Positions 1 through 6,397 of a stretch of DNA of 36,398 nt are shown in pieces. A program made the position numbers and the translations under genes. Below the pieces are notes generated by a model. It worked only from the letters and a program-made list of their open reading frames with translations. It had not been told where the DNA came from and made no database searches. How positions within the stretch are numbered: the stretch's first letter is position 1; the number at the start of each line of letters is the position of its first letter. The DNA is from a virus. The stretch is from positions 1 to 36,398 of IMG/VR virus record IMGVR_UViG_3300031711_000314, one strand, 5' to 3'.

Positions 1-1194
1 ATGCCCGTCAAGAAGCGGCCGATCAACGGCGAGCGAGTCTGGGTCATCGACCGCCGGTTCCGAACCGCGAACGGCAAAGAGGAGAGGTACCGGCGGGCGG
101 CTCAAGTCCAGAGCCGTGACGCGGCCGAGGCCGAGGAGCGGCGCATCCAGGCCTACTTCGCCGAGCACGGGACGATCAGGCCCCTGCTGGAGAAGGTCGA
201 ACCTAGGGGTGAGGTCGCGAAGAAGGTCTACGTCTGGGAGGACGCCGTCGAGCACTACAAGAAGGTCGAGCTGCCCATGAGGAAGCCGTCCGTGCGGGCG
301 AGCTACGGGGCGATCCTAGGTCAGCCGATCCTCGGTTACTGGTCGGGCAAGCCGCTGACCGAGATCGCGAACAAGCATGAGCAGAAGAAGTGGGAGGTCT
401 GGGCGTTCACTCTGCTCCCGAACAACGGGAGCCGGATGAAGCACCACATCGTGTTGAGGTCCGTGCTGAAGAGCGTGGCCCCCGACGAGGATGAAGACGG
501 ACCCGGCCTCATGCTCTCCGAGGTCCCGCGGTTCATCCCCCTCCCGAAGCCCGACGAGAAGACGATCGAGATCCCTCACCCTGAGGACGTCCAGGCAATC
601 ATGAACGAGGGCCGGGATGGCCGCACCCCTAAGTATTGCAGGGGGAGGGCCATCAAGCGGGCGCAGCTCGCCTTCGCCCTGTCGTTCTGGGCGGGGCTCC
701 GTGCCGGTGAGGTGAGGGCCCTGCGGAAGCGAGACGTCGACAAGCGGCGGAAGGTTATCAACGTCCGCCTCTCCCGTTGTGTCGGAGAGGAAACGGTGAC
801 GAAGGGCAAAGCGGAGCGTCCCGTCCCGATCGCGGAGCCCCTTTGGGAGCGCCTCGAGCCGCGTCTCGAAGAGATCGAGGACGACGACTACATCGCCGTG
901 AACATGCACGGGGAGCCCTGGTCCGACTCAGGGATCTATCAATCGTTCGTGCGGTCGTGCGAGCGCCTCGAGATCAAAGGGTCGCGCTACCACGCGTGCC
1001 GGCATTTTTTTGCAACGGCGCTCTTCGGTTCCGGGGTCGACGCCGTAACCGTCCAACACCTACTAGGTCACAAGGACCTCAACACGACCCAGAGGTACGC
1101 GAAGTTCGTGGAGAGCCGGGCTCGGAAAGCGATCGAGGTCTTTTCTCTTGATGCACTTCCTAGGGTGGAGGTGCACGATGAACAACGAACCTGA
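1..1194 (+). CDS. int: Tyrosine recombinase (phage integrase)
   Basis: Site-specific recombinase expected to integrate and excise the element through a covalent phosphotyrosine intermediate. All the usual catalytic residues are visible in the C-terminal domain: Arg234 in GLRAGEVRAL, Lys268 in the beta-hairpin, His331 and Arg334 in HACRHFFAT, His357 in LLGHKDL and the nucleophile Tyr366 in TTQRYAKF. The first ~60 residues are basic and resemble an arm-binding domain, followed by a SAM-like core-binding domain at about 75-165. At 397 aa it has normal integrase length and looks intact. The first base of the window is the ATG, so its promoter and any attachment site upstream are out of view. Its 3' end overlaps the start of the small zinc-ribbon gene. 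Family assignment is secure; direction and target site cannot be told. Confidence 0.95.
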   Translation: MPVKKRPINGERVWVIDRRFRTANGKEERYRRAAQVQSRDAAEAEERRIQAYFAEHGTIRPLLEKVEPRGEVAKKVYVWEDAVEHYKKVELPMRKPSVRASYGAILGQPILGYWSGKPLTEIANKHEQKKWEVWAFTLLPNNGSRMKHHIVLRSVLKSVAPDEDEDGPGLMLSEVPRFIPLPKPDEKTIEIPHPEDVQAIMNEGRDGRTPKYCRGRAIKRAQLAFALSFWAGLRAGEVRALRKRDVDKRRKVINVRLSRCVGEETVTKGKAERPVPIAEPLWERLEPRLEEIEDDDYIAVNMHGEPWSDSGIYQSFVRSCERLEIKGSRYHACRHFFATALFGSGVDAVTVQHLLGHKDLNTTQRYAKFVESRARKAIEVFSLDALPRVEVHDEQRT

Positions 1195-1360
1195 ACTCGC
1201 GATTCACGTCGTCGAGATCCCCGACGACGTCTTCTACGAGGCCGCCGGCCTCGCTGCTCCCGAGATGTGCGGCGTCTGCTTCGAGAGCAGCAAGGGGCTC
1301 ACCGATGAGATCGGTCCTTTGGGCCTGGTCAAAGTGTGTAATGGCTGCCGGGTTGAGTAG
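1178..1360 (+). CDS. Small zinc-ribbon protein (60 aa)
   Basis: A 60-residue protein with two CxxC knuckles, CGVC and CNGC near the C-terminus, about 20 residues apart. This is the pattern of a small zinc ribbon. The start is the ATG at 1178 rather than the frame opening 30 bases earlier, because a good ribosome-binding sequence (GGTGGAGG) lies just upstream. The first 16 bases overlap the integrase 3' end, so the two genes are probably co-transcribed and translationally coupled. Small zinc ribbons next to integrases can be excisionase-like or regulatory, but nothing here proves that. Real gene likely; function unknown. Confidence 0.7.
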   Translation: MNNEPELAIHVVEIPDDVFYEAAGLAAPEMCGVCFESSKGLTDEIGPLGLVKVCNGCRVE

Positions 1361-1446
1361 GACCGTTCCCAAGGTTAATTTGGCCGCCTAACCCCTAGGT
1401 TCGTACGCTCGTCGTCCTGGGAAACCCATGACGAACGGGCGGAAAT

Positions 1447-1875
1447 ATGGCCGGGGATGATGACTTCCGAGGCGATTGGGAGGAGCTAGCGTCCTACCGT
1501 GAGCCGGCGGAGCCTTTGACGCGAGAGCAAGAGCTGGCGGCTCTCAGGGATCGGCTCCGACAAGCGCTAGCGGACCTAGAGTCGCTCCGAATGCCTTACC
1601 AGGGAGAACGAGACAACCTAGGGTTAGAAGGCGAAGAGCGTCAGAGAATGGACGCCGTCTTCGGCGAAGGGCTCTCGGTCCTCATCCCGCCCACGGTCGT
1701 GACGTGGGCGATTAACTATGCTGCCGATGAGTCGGCATCCCTACGGGTCCTCGAGCTTGTGCATGGCGCCAACGGGTGGGGCGCGAACTTCGGCAACCTG
1801 AGTTGGAGGACCGGCCCCACCGTTGGTGAAGCGCTCGAAGCGTTGGCACAAGCGCTCGATAGTCGCCCGGACTAG
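1447..1875 (+). CDS. Hypothetical protein (142 aa)
   Basis: I do not recognise a family. The N-terminal half is acidic and helical, with a heptad-like stretch at about 25-48 (LTREQELAALRDRLRQAL) that could form a short coiled coil. The C-terminal half has Trp/Gly-rich segments (GANGWGANFGNLSW) followed by an amphipathic helix (VGEALEALAQAL). It lies 86 bases after the zinc-ribbon gene in the same orientation and converges with the minus-strand operon ending at 1894. No strong ribosome-binding site is visible, so the start is uncertain. Coding is supported by composition, the uninterrupted frame and a gene-sized slot. Confidence 0.6.
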   Translation: MAGDDDFRGDWEELASYREPAEPLTREQELAALRDRLRQALADLESLRMPYQGERDNLGLEGEERQRMDAVFGEGLSVLIPPTVVTWAINYAADESASLRVLELVHGANGWGANFGNLSWRTGPTVGEALEALAQALDSRPD

Positions 1876-1893
1876 CGGCGCCCCTCCGAAAGT

Positions 1894-2625
1894 TCAGAGC
1901 CTGCTTGGTAGCTCGCCGCAGGGGGCCGAGCCGTGGTGCTTCCGGCAAACCCGGCACAGGGGGCCGAGAGCCCGGATGTGCTCCCGCATCTTGCGGCGCT
2001 CCTCGGTCAGCGGCTCGTCGCTCGGCACCGCCCTGAGGCGAGCCGTCTCAAGTTCACGCCGACGGGTCGCCGCTCGCTGGGCCTCGGTCTCAGGCGGGTC
2101 GTGGGTCCGCTCCCGCTCGTCGTCGAACCGAACGCGGTCTCGACGGCGGGCGAGGTAGCGGGCGAACTCGTCGGGGTCCTTGAACGCCTGAGGTTCCTGT
2201 TCCTCGGGGAAGAGCCGAGACATGAGCAGGTCGTTGACTTTGGTCGCGTGACGTTCTCGTTCACGCTTGTGGCGTAGATCCATCCTAGCCTTCGGGCTCA
2301 AGGGCGGGCAGTCGCACTCCTCGAGCGAGCCGCACTGGAGGCACCCATGGGTCGTGCACTCGAAGTTCGAGCAGACGCCGTTGTCTTCCAAGAGGGACGC
2401 GCACTCGTCGCAGTAGTCGTCGAGGTCGCTGCTCACGTCGTCGTCCTCGGTCGCGGCGTGAACGACCGGCTCGTCCTCGGGTGAATCATCGGGCGCAGCA
2501 AGGTCATCTTGCTCGTCGTCTACACCAAGCTCCGCCTGGCAATCGGCGCAGAAGCCGGACTCGAGGGCGGGAGCGTCACTGCACTCGAGGCAGAGAGCGG
2601 GCTCGACATCAAACGGGCTGGACAT
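1894..2625 (-). CDS. Cys-rich zinc-binding protein with charged helical middle (243 aa)
   Basis: Last gene of a minus-strand operon. The N-terminal ~110 residues carry many paired cysteines (CLEC, CADC, CDEC, CLQC, then CDCP), suggesting several zinc knuckles separated by acidic linkers. The middle (about 115-220) is highly charged and helical, rich in Arg/Glu. The C-terminus has a further CRVC and a final Cys near residue 236. The ATG at 2625 is preceded by an excellent ribosome-binding site (AAGGAGG) and lies inside the 3' end of the upstream gene, so the two are coupled. This looks like a nucleic-acid- or protein-binding scaffold, possibly an early regulator. I cannot assign a family. Confidence 0.7.
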   Translation of the reverse strand: MSSPFDVEPALCLECSDAPALESGFCADCQAELGVDDEQDDLAAPDDSPEDEPVVHAATEDDDVSSDLDDYCDECASLLEDNGVCSNFECTTHGCLQCGSLEECDCPPLSPKARMDLRHKRERERHATKVNDLLMSRLFPEEQEPQAFKDPDEFARYLARRRDRVRFDDERERTHDPPETEAQRAATRRRELETARLRAVPSDEPLTEERRKMREHIRALGPLCRVCRKHHGSAPCGELPSRL

Positions 2626-3181
2626 GGGCCGCCTCCTTCGCCGCTTTGGCCGCTGCTCGCCGTTTGGTCATGTAGGCCTTCATGTAGGTGCGCTGTTGCG
2701 CTTTGTACTCGGGCGTCTTCTTGTGCCACTTCGACCAGAGGGCACGGTAGCGGCGCATCACGAGCGCGATTTCGCCGTCGACGCCGTCGAAATGGCGTTT
2801 GCCGTTCTTGTCGGCGGGGCCGTAAAAGGTGTCCCTGAAAGCTGTGCTCTGGTTCTTCCACGCGTCGAGGCTTAGGGGCTCCGGAACTGGTTTGCCTTTC
2901 GGCCCACGGCGCCAGCCGGAGCGGTTCCTAGGCGCCACGTACAAGAGCCGGAGGCCCTCGTAGGCCGCTTGGGTCCTGTCCCACTGGGGGAAGCGTGTAG
3001 CGCCGTCCTGGACGGCCTCTACGACCTTCCCGGAGCGGATCGCACGCTCGAAGTCTCCGAGCGCTTGGTTGAAGCGTGTGAAAGCCGCCTTGCGACGTTC
3101 AACGAGCCCGGTCCGGTCGACCATGGCGCGATCCATCGGCTCGCGACGCTTGCCCTTGTCGAGCGCTTTGAAGTCGATCAC
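2609..3181 (-). CDS. Basic hypothetical protein (190 aa)
   Basis: Middle gene of the minus-strand operon. It starts at a GTG that overlaps the stop codon of the RHH gene (GTGA), a typical coupled junction, and its own 3' end overlaps the zinc-binding gene by 17 bases. The protein is strongly basic. Its C-terminus (about 150-185) is a Lys/Arg/Ala-rich helix containing YMKAYMTKRRAAAKAAKEAA, the kind of tail seen on phage DNA-binding proteins. No catalytic motif is recognised. Position behind an RHH protein suggests an early DNA-associated function; this is inference from context. Confidence 0.65.
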   Translation of the reverse strand: MIDFKALDKGKRREPMDRAMVDRTGLVERRKAAFTRFNQALGDFERAIRSGKVVEAVQDGATRFPQWDRTQAAYEGLRLLYVAPRNRSGWRRGPKGKPVPEPLSLDAWKNQSTAFRDTFYGPADKNGKRHFDGVDGEIALVMRRYRALWSKWHKKTPEYKAQQRTYMKAYMTKRRAAAKAAKEAAHVQPV

Positions 3182-3393
3182 AGCGTCACCTCGTCCAAGA
3201 GGTCGTAGACGACGTTCTCGTCGATCTCGGCGTCGTGTTCCTCTCGGCGTTCCAAGAGCTGGCTTAGTCCGATCTCCAGACCCTCCCTGAGGAGCTTCGA
3301 CTTAGTCGCGAATCGGTGACGTTGAGTCAGTCGATCCAACGCCTCTTTGGACTTCTCGCTGATCGGAACGGCAATCCTTGGTTCTTTCGTCAT
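3178..3393 (-). CDS. Ribbon-helix-helix DNA-binding protein (CopG/Arc-type)
   Basis: Small 71-aa protein with the layout of an RHH repressor: a short N-terminal beta strand (RIAVPIS), a helix (EKSKEALDRLTQRH) and a second helix beginning TKSKLLREGLEIGL. It has an acidic C-terminal tail. RHH proteins dimerise and read DNA through the strand pair, usually repressing their own promoter. The ATG at 3393 has a good AGGAG ribosome-binding site, and the 35 bases upstream hold three GTGATC/GATCAC half-sites that overlap that ribosome-binding site, which fits autoregulation. It heads the operon 3393 to 1894. The assignment rests on pattern and size; antitoxin versus phage regulator cannot be decided, since no recognisable toxin follows. 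Confidence 0.75.
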   Translation of the reverse strand: MTKEPRIAVPISEKSKEALDRLTQRHRFATKSKLLREGLEIGLSQLLERREEHDAEIDENVVYDLLDEVTL

Positions 3394-3394
3394 C

Positions 3395-3429
3395 GTGATC
3401 TCCTGCCGATCACGTGCGAATAAGTGATC
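3395..3429. promoter_or_regulatory. Putative RHH operator: three GTGATC half-sites
   Basis: GTGATC at 3395-3400, GATCAC at 3408-3413 and GTGATC at 3424-3429 form two overlapping inverted repeats with spacers of 7 and 10 bases. They lie immediately upstream of the RHH start codon and cover its ribosome-binding site. Alternating half-sites are the kind of array that RHH dimers bind cooperatively. Binding by this protein is inferred from position. Confidence 0.5.
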
Positions 3430-3539
3430 TACCGGGCCGGATTCAAGAACGGTGGGATGATGTAGGTTGATGTCCTACCCGTCTTTGTTAAGATCCTTGA
3501 TCAACAACACCAAGAGGGCCGGAGGCCGGTGTCCGGAAA

Positions 3540-3660
3540 GCAACTGAGAAAAACTAGATAGTGTGTGTATTGCCCTAACAAGGAGAGACAATATTCAAAA
3601 ACACCGAGAAACAGAGGCTTGTTAGGGCAATACACCCAAAGGGCGGTTTTTCTCAGTTGC
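3540..3660. repeat. 121-bp nested perfect palindrome with symmetric internal loop
   Basis: The outer arms (3540-3554 and 3646-3660) are perfect reverse complements over 15 bases (GCAACTGAGAAAAAC). The inner arms (3565-3582 and 3618-3635) are perfect over 18 bases (GTGTATTGCCCTAACAAG). Outer and inner arms are separated by exactly 10 unpaired bases on each side, and the apical loop is 35 bases (3583-3617). Either strand could fold into a long hairpin with a symmetric 10 x 10 internal loop. It occupies the gene-free stretch 3394-3821. No T-run follows in the way of a simple terminator. The function is unknown. Confidence 0.85.
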
Positions 3661-3744
3661 CGTCCCGGAACCCGGAAGGGCGGAAAGACGTGGAAGCAAG
3701 GAACAGAAGGAACAAGGGAAGCAGAGCAAGAAAGACCTCTCGGA

Positions 3745-3774
3745 TAAAAAAGAAGAGCTAGCGAAGCTAGCTCT
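3745..3774 (-). terminator. Rho-independent terminator of the minus-strand gene 4337-3822
   Basis: A perfect 9-bp stem AGAGCTAGC/GCTAGCTCT (3754-3762 and 3766-3774) encloses a 3-base loop. Read on the minus strand, the stem is followed by TC and a run of six T residues, a textbook intrinsic terminator. It lies 48 bases past the stop codon of the gene that ends at 3822. Confidence 0.88.
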
Positions 3775-3821
3775 GGGATTAGGCCCCCCGCCGGTCAGAG
3801 CCAGCGGCGAAGGCCGCATGC

Positions 3822-4337
3822 CTACTGACCGCCCTCGACCGCCAACGGAGCGTCGTAAGCGGCTTGGTGATGGGAGGCGACCTCGTAGCGCTTCGAACCG
3901 ACCTCGATGATGTAGCCCTGGTGGTGATGGTTCCCCATGAGCTGCTTCAACATGTCCCGAGCAGCCTTCTCGGAAGGGTGATTCGTCGGGGCTTGGGATT
4001 CGATGAGGCCCATGTCGACGTAAGCCTCGTAGCTCCCGTCCCGGAGCTGACGGATGAACGGCCGCATCACGAGCAACGGGGCGTCTTCTCGGTAGCCGTC
4101 GGGGTGACGCTCGAAGAGAGCCCGGCAAAGCTCTGAGGCGACCGTAGCGACGGCGTTGGTGCCGTACACGCCGTCGACCTCGGCCTTGGTCTCGAGCGCC
4201 ACTTCGATGCTCACCGTACAGATGGGCCGTGGTGGTTGGGTTCGTGAGAGCGCCGTGTACCTCACGGTTTGGTTCGTCCCCGGCTTCGGCGTCTCGGCCG
4301 TGGTTTCGATGTGCCAGTCGATCGGTTGCTTCACCAT
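3822..4337 (-). CDS. Hypothetical protein (171 aa)
   Basis: I do not recognise a family. The protein is mixed alpha/beta without signal peptide or membrane segment. Features include a beta-rich N-terminal half (QTVRYTALSRTQ, ICTVSIEVALETK) and a His-rich stretch GNHHHQGYIIEVGSKRYEV near the C-terminus. The frame opens at 4406, but the ATG at 4337 is chosen because GGAGGTGGGG sits immediately upstream. It is a single-gene unit with its own strong terminator and diverges from the serine recombinase. Its upstream region holds AATCGG/CCGATT inverted repeats. It could be a regulator or single-strand DNA-associated protein, but the sequence does not show that. Confidence 0.7.
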   Translation of the reverse strand: MVKQPIDWHIETTAETPKPGTNQTVRYTALSRTQPPRPICTVSIEVALETKAEVDGVYGTNAVATVASELCRALFERHPDGYREDAPLLVMRPFIRQLRDGSYEAYVDMGLIESQAPTNHPSEKAARDMLKQLMGNHHHQGYIIEVGSKRYEVASHHQAAYDAPLAVEGGQ

Positions 4338-4464
4338 CCCCACCTCCGAACACATCGCGAAGCTCGCCTCAAGGGCTTCAGCTAACGCCGCGAAACTACC
4401 GAGCACCCGGTGACAGCAACCTGAACGGGGTGGCTCGCCGTCGATCGGTGGCAGCCGCCGCGGA

Positions 4465-4548
4465 AAATCGGAATCGCAAATCCGATTTCTGGATCCGTCG
4501 ACCCAGAATTCACCCCACCGTCGACCGATTTCAAGGTTGCCAATCGGT
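4465..4548. promoter_or_regulatory. AATCGG/CCGATT inverted-repeat array in divergent intergenic region
   Basis: Two perfect inverted repeats share the same half-site: AAATCGGA at 4465-4472 with TCCGATTT at 4481-4488 (8-base spacer), and ACCGATT at 4524-4530 with AATCGGT at 4542-4548 (11-base spacer). They lie between the divergent genes starting at 4337 (minus) and 4591 (plus). A repressor-operator array is the likely meaning; the binding protein is not identified. Confidence 0.5.
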
Positions 4549-4562
4549 GTTCAGTGGTCATG

Positions 4563-4592
4563 ATGTACACACACCACCTGGTAAGTGTACAT
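4563..4592. promoter_or_regulatory. Inverted repeat overlapping the serine-recombinase start
   Basis: ATGTACAC (4563-4570) and GTGTACAT (4585-4592) are perfect 8-base inverted repeats with a 14-base spacer, and the right arm contains the first two bases of the recombinase ATG. It could be an operator, a resolvase binding subsite or a translational hairpin. Resolvases often bind their own promoter region, which makes self-binding attractive but unproven. Confidence 0.45.
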
Positions 4593-5280
4593 GGCATCAC
4601 GACGACGGCTGACGAATCCGAACCTTGCAGTGGGCTACCTTCGGGTCTCGACCGACGAGCAGCGGAACGGCATCGAGGCTCAACGAGGACAAATCGAGCG
4701 ATGGGCGAGCACGGCCGGCGTCACCATCGTCGCGTGGCACACGGACGAGGGCATCTCGGGCGGAGCCGCACTCGACAAGCGTCCGGCCCTCATGGCGGCT
4801 CTGGATAGCGTCCGAGCGGCGAAGGCTGGCCTTCTAGTCGTCGCAAAGCGTGACCGGCTCGCAAGGGAGACGCTCTTCGCTGGCATGATCGAACGCCTCG
4901 CCCAGAAGCACGGCTCTCGGATCGTCTCGGCCGACGGCACCGCAACTGACGACACGCCCGAAGCAGCCATGCTCCGCGGCGTTCAAGACGTGTTTGCTCA
5001 GTACGAACGGGCGCTCATTCGTTCGCGGGTCAAAGCCGCTCTGAGCGTCAAGAAGAGCAAGGGCGAGCGTGTCGGCAGCGTCCCGTACGGCTCTCGGCTC
5101 TCCGCTGACGGAACGCACCTCGAACCCGAGCCCGAGGAGCAAGCCGTGCTGGCGCGTATCCGCTCGCTCCGAGAGGCAGGGCGGCCCCTCCGAGCCATTG
5201 TCACGGACCTCGAGACGTCCGGCGCCCGTGCTCGCGGTGCACGCTGGCACCTCACGACCGTGGCCCGCCTCGTCGGCTAG
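4591..5280 (+). CDS. Serine recombinase (resolvase/invertase family)
   Basis: Small serine recombinase of about 229 aa. The catalytic serine is in YLRVSTDEQ (Ser20 from this start), with the family's arginine cluster in AKRDRLARE and a long helix after FAQYERALIRSRVKAAL. The C-terminal part (about 150-229) has the GxxPYG motif and a short helical DNA-binding segment instead of the large zinc/coiled-coil domains of large serine integrases, so resolvase or invertase activity is more likely than integration. An in-frame GTG at 4585 would add two residues. The start overlaps an inverted repeat, and a GC hairpin with a T-run follows the stop. A second recombinase beside a tyrosine integrase is notable. 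Confidence 0.9.
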   Translation: MASRRRLTNPNLAVGYLRVSTDEQRNGIEAQRGQIERWASTAGVTIVAWHTDEGISGGAALDKRPALMAALDSVRAAKAGLLVVAKRDRLARETLFAGMIERLAQKHGSRIVSADGTATDDTPEAAMLRGVQDVFAQYERALIRSRVKAALSVKKSKGERVGSVPYGSRLSADGTHLEPEPEEQAVLARIRSLREAGRPLRAIVTDLETSGARARGARWHLTTVARLVG

Positions 5281-5325
5281 AGGCGGCTCGCACGCTGCCG
5301 GCCGAACTCGACCCTCGGATCGACC

Positions 5326-5359
5326 CCGGGGGGAGGGGTAACTCGGGCCCCCCCTTTTT
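5326..5359 (+). terminator. Putative terminator after the serine recombinase
   Basis: A GGGGGG run at 5328-5333 can pair with the C-run at 5348-5354, and the right arm is followed by five T residues (5355-5359). The position, 45 bases after the recombinase stop and before the next gene, fits an intrinsic terminator. The homopolymeric stem makes the exact pairing uncertain. Confidence 0.55.
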
Positions 5360-5376
5360 GAAATCGAATACGCGAT

Positions 5377-5394
5377 GACTAAGCGTCGTTAGTC
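5377..5394. promoter_or_regulatory. Palindrome upstream of the second RHH gene
   Basis: GACTAA (5377-5382) and TTAGTC (5389-5394) form a perfect 6-base inverted repeat with a 6-base spacer, 26 bases before the RHH start codon. An operator for the RHH protein is the simplest reading. Confidence 0.4.
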
Positions 5395-5420
5395 CACTTA
5401 TTCGCCGTCTCAAGACAGAG

Positions 5421-5828
5421 ATGGCCAAGAGCATCAACGTCCGGCTCTCGGACGACGCACACAAGATCCTCAGGGACCTCGCCTACAAGAGCGGGCTCAC
5501 GAACGCTCGCGTCCTCGAGCTGGCCTTGAAGTCGCTCCGCGCGGACGCCATCGCCGAGTGGCCGAAGCCGTACGTAACGCCGGTCACGACGGTCGAGGAG
5601 GTTCGCTCGCTCGCAACCCATGTGGGTGAGATCCCGCCGGCCAACGAAGACTTCAGCGGCTCGGAGGGTGACTCCGAAGGTAACGACGGGGCGGGTTCTC
5701 GTGCATTCCCCGAATCCACACCCTCCGAGCCCGCTGATCTTCACACCCAGGACACGGAGCGTCCCCCGGCGAAGGACGACGAGGACGACCTCTTGGACTT
5801 CCTGGCGAGCTTCGACGGTGAGTCATGA
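5421..5828 (+). CDS. RHH protein with long acidic disordered tail (135 aa)
   Basis: The N-terminal ~43 residues have the RHH layout: strand KSINVRLS, first helix DDAHKILRDLAYKSG, turn, second helix NARVLELALKSLRA. The remaining ~90 residues are low-complexity, Ser/Glu/Asp/Pro-rich, ending in a very acidic DDEDDLLDFLASF segment that could be a protein-interaction or DNA-mimic tail. It follows a probable terminator and a palindrome and is the first gene of the + operon running to 7035. It probably acts as a transcription regulator. ParG-like or antitoxin roles are alternatives. Confidence 0.7.
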   Translation: MAKSINVRLSDDAHKILRDLAYKSGLTNARVLELALKSLRADAIAEWPKPYVTPVTTVEEVRSLATHVGEIPPANEDFSGSEGDSEGNDGAGSRAFPESTPSEPADLHTQDTERPPAKDDEDDLLDFLASFDGES

Positions 5829-5883
5829 CGCGACGGTGTGAAGACGAAGCGCATGAAGCGGTCTGCATAACCGGAGCACAACG

Positions 5884-6150
5884 ATGACCGTCACCAAAGC
5901 ACAACAAGCAGCGCTGGACTACCAGGGCCACATCATCTCACTCGACGATCACACGACACCCGAGGTCCACAAGCTCGACGACGGACGAAGCGTCGTCCTC
6001 TTCGCCATGTGCGCGTGCCCGGAGATCCAGTGGAACGTCCACGGCGAAGCTCTCATTTGTCTAAAGTGCCGTGAGGCCGGCCGCACCCACGAGCGCTTCT
6101 CGAAGCCTGGGATCTTCCCGATCCAAGAGTTTGCGTGGCGGTCCACGTAA
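5884..6150 (+). CDS. Hypothetical Cys-containing protein (88 aa)
   Basis: Small protein with the cysteine pattern CAC followed about 17 residues later by CLKC, compatible with one bound metal, and a beta-rich body (HIISLDDH, SVVLFAMC, WNVHGEALICLKC). The ATG at 5884 is the first start after the RHH gene. No family is recognised. It lies in a run of small same-strand genes ending at 7035, a typical early/lysogeny-region arrangement in phages. Confidence 0.6.
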   Translation: MTVTKAQQAALDYQGHIISLDDHTTPEVHKLDDGRSVVLFAMCACPEIQWNVHGEALICLKCREAGRTHERFSKPGIFPIQEFAWRST

Positions 6151-6157
6151 CCACCCT

Positions 6158-6397
6158 ATGCGAACCCGGGATCTCTACTTCGCCGCCTTCCTCGTTGCTT
6201 CCGAGCACGTGGTGTCGAGGACCGAGCGCCCGGCGGAGAACCCTAGGGTTCTCGTGTGGGTCTTCGACGTCCCTAGTGAAGCGTATCAAGCGTTCCGAGC
6301 CGGCTACCTCACGGGTCAAGCGCTCGTGAACGCCCGTGCTTACGCTGATGCCCTTCGAAACCTCAAGAACATGATCCATAGGGACGACGAAGGCTGA
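6158..6397 (+). CDS. DUF5659-like small protein (79 aa)
   Basis: The opening RTRDLYFAAFLVAS, the central aromatic strand VLVWVFDVPS and the C-terminal helix ARAYADALRNLKNMI follow the pattern I associate with DUF5659 proteins, which occur in phages and mobile elements and have no assigned function. The frame opens earlier at 6071, but the ATG at 6158 follows the previous stop by 7 bases and gives the family-like N-terminus. Its TGA overlaps the ATG of the next gene by one base. The family match is from memory of the pattern and is moderately sure. Confidence 0.65.
   Translation: MRTRDLYFAAFLVASEHVVSRTERPAENPRVLVWVFDVPSEAYQAFRAGYLTGQALVNARAYADALRNLKNMIHRDDEG

Noticed and set aside
3540-3660. 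Integron attC-like site or retron RNA
   Set aside because: The stem-spacer-stem form recalls attC, but the GTTAGGG/CCCTAAC blocks miss the core-site consensus and there is no integron integrase. No reverse transcriptase is present for a retron.
3565-3747. 60-codon + frame across the palindrome
   Set aside because: It lies over the inverted-repeat arms and the terminator, with no ribosome-binding site and repeat-derived composition; non-coding structure explains the region better.
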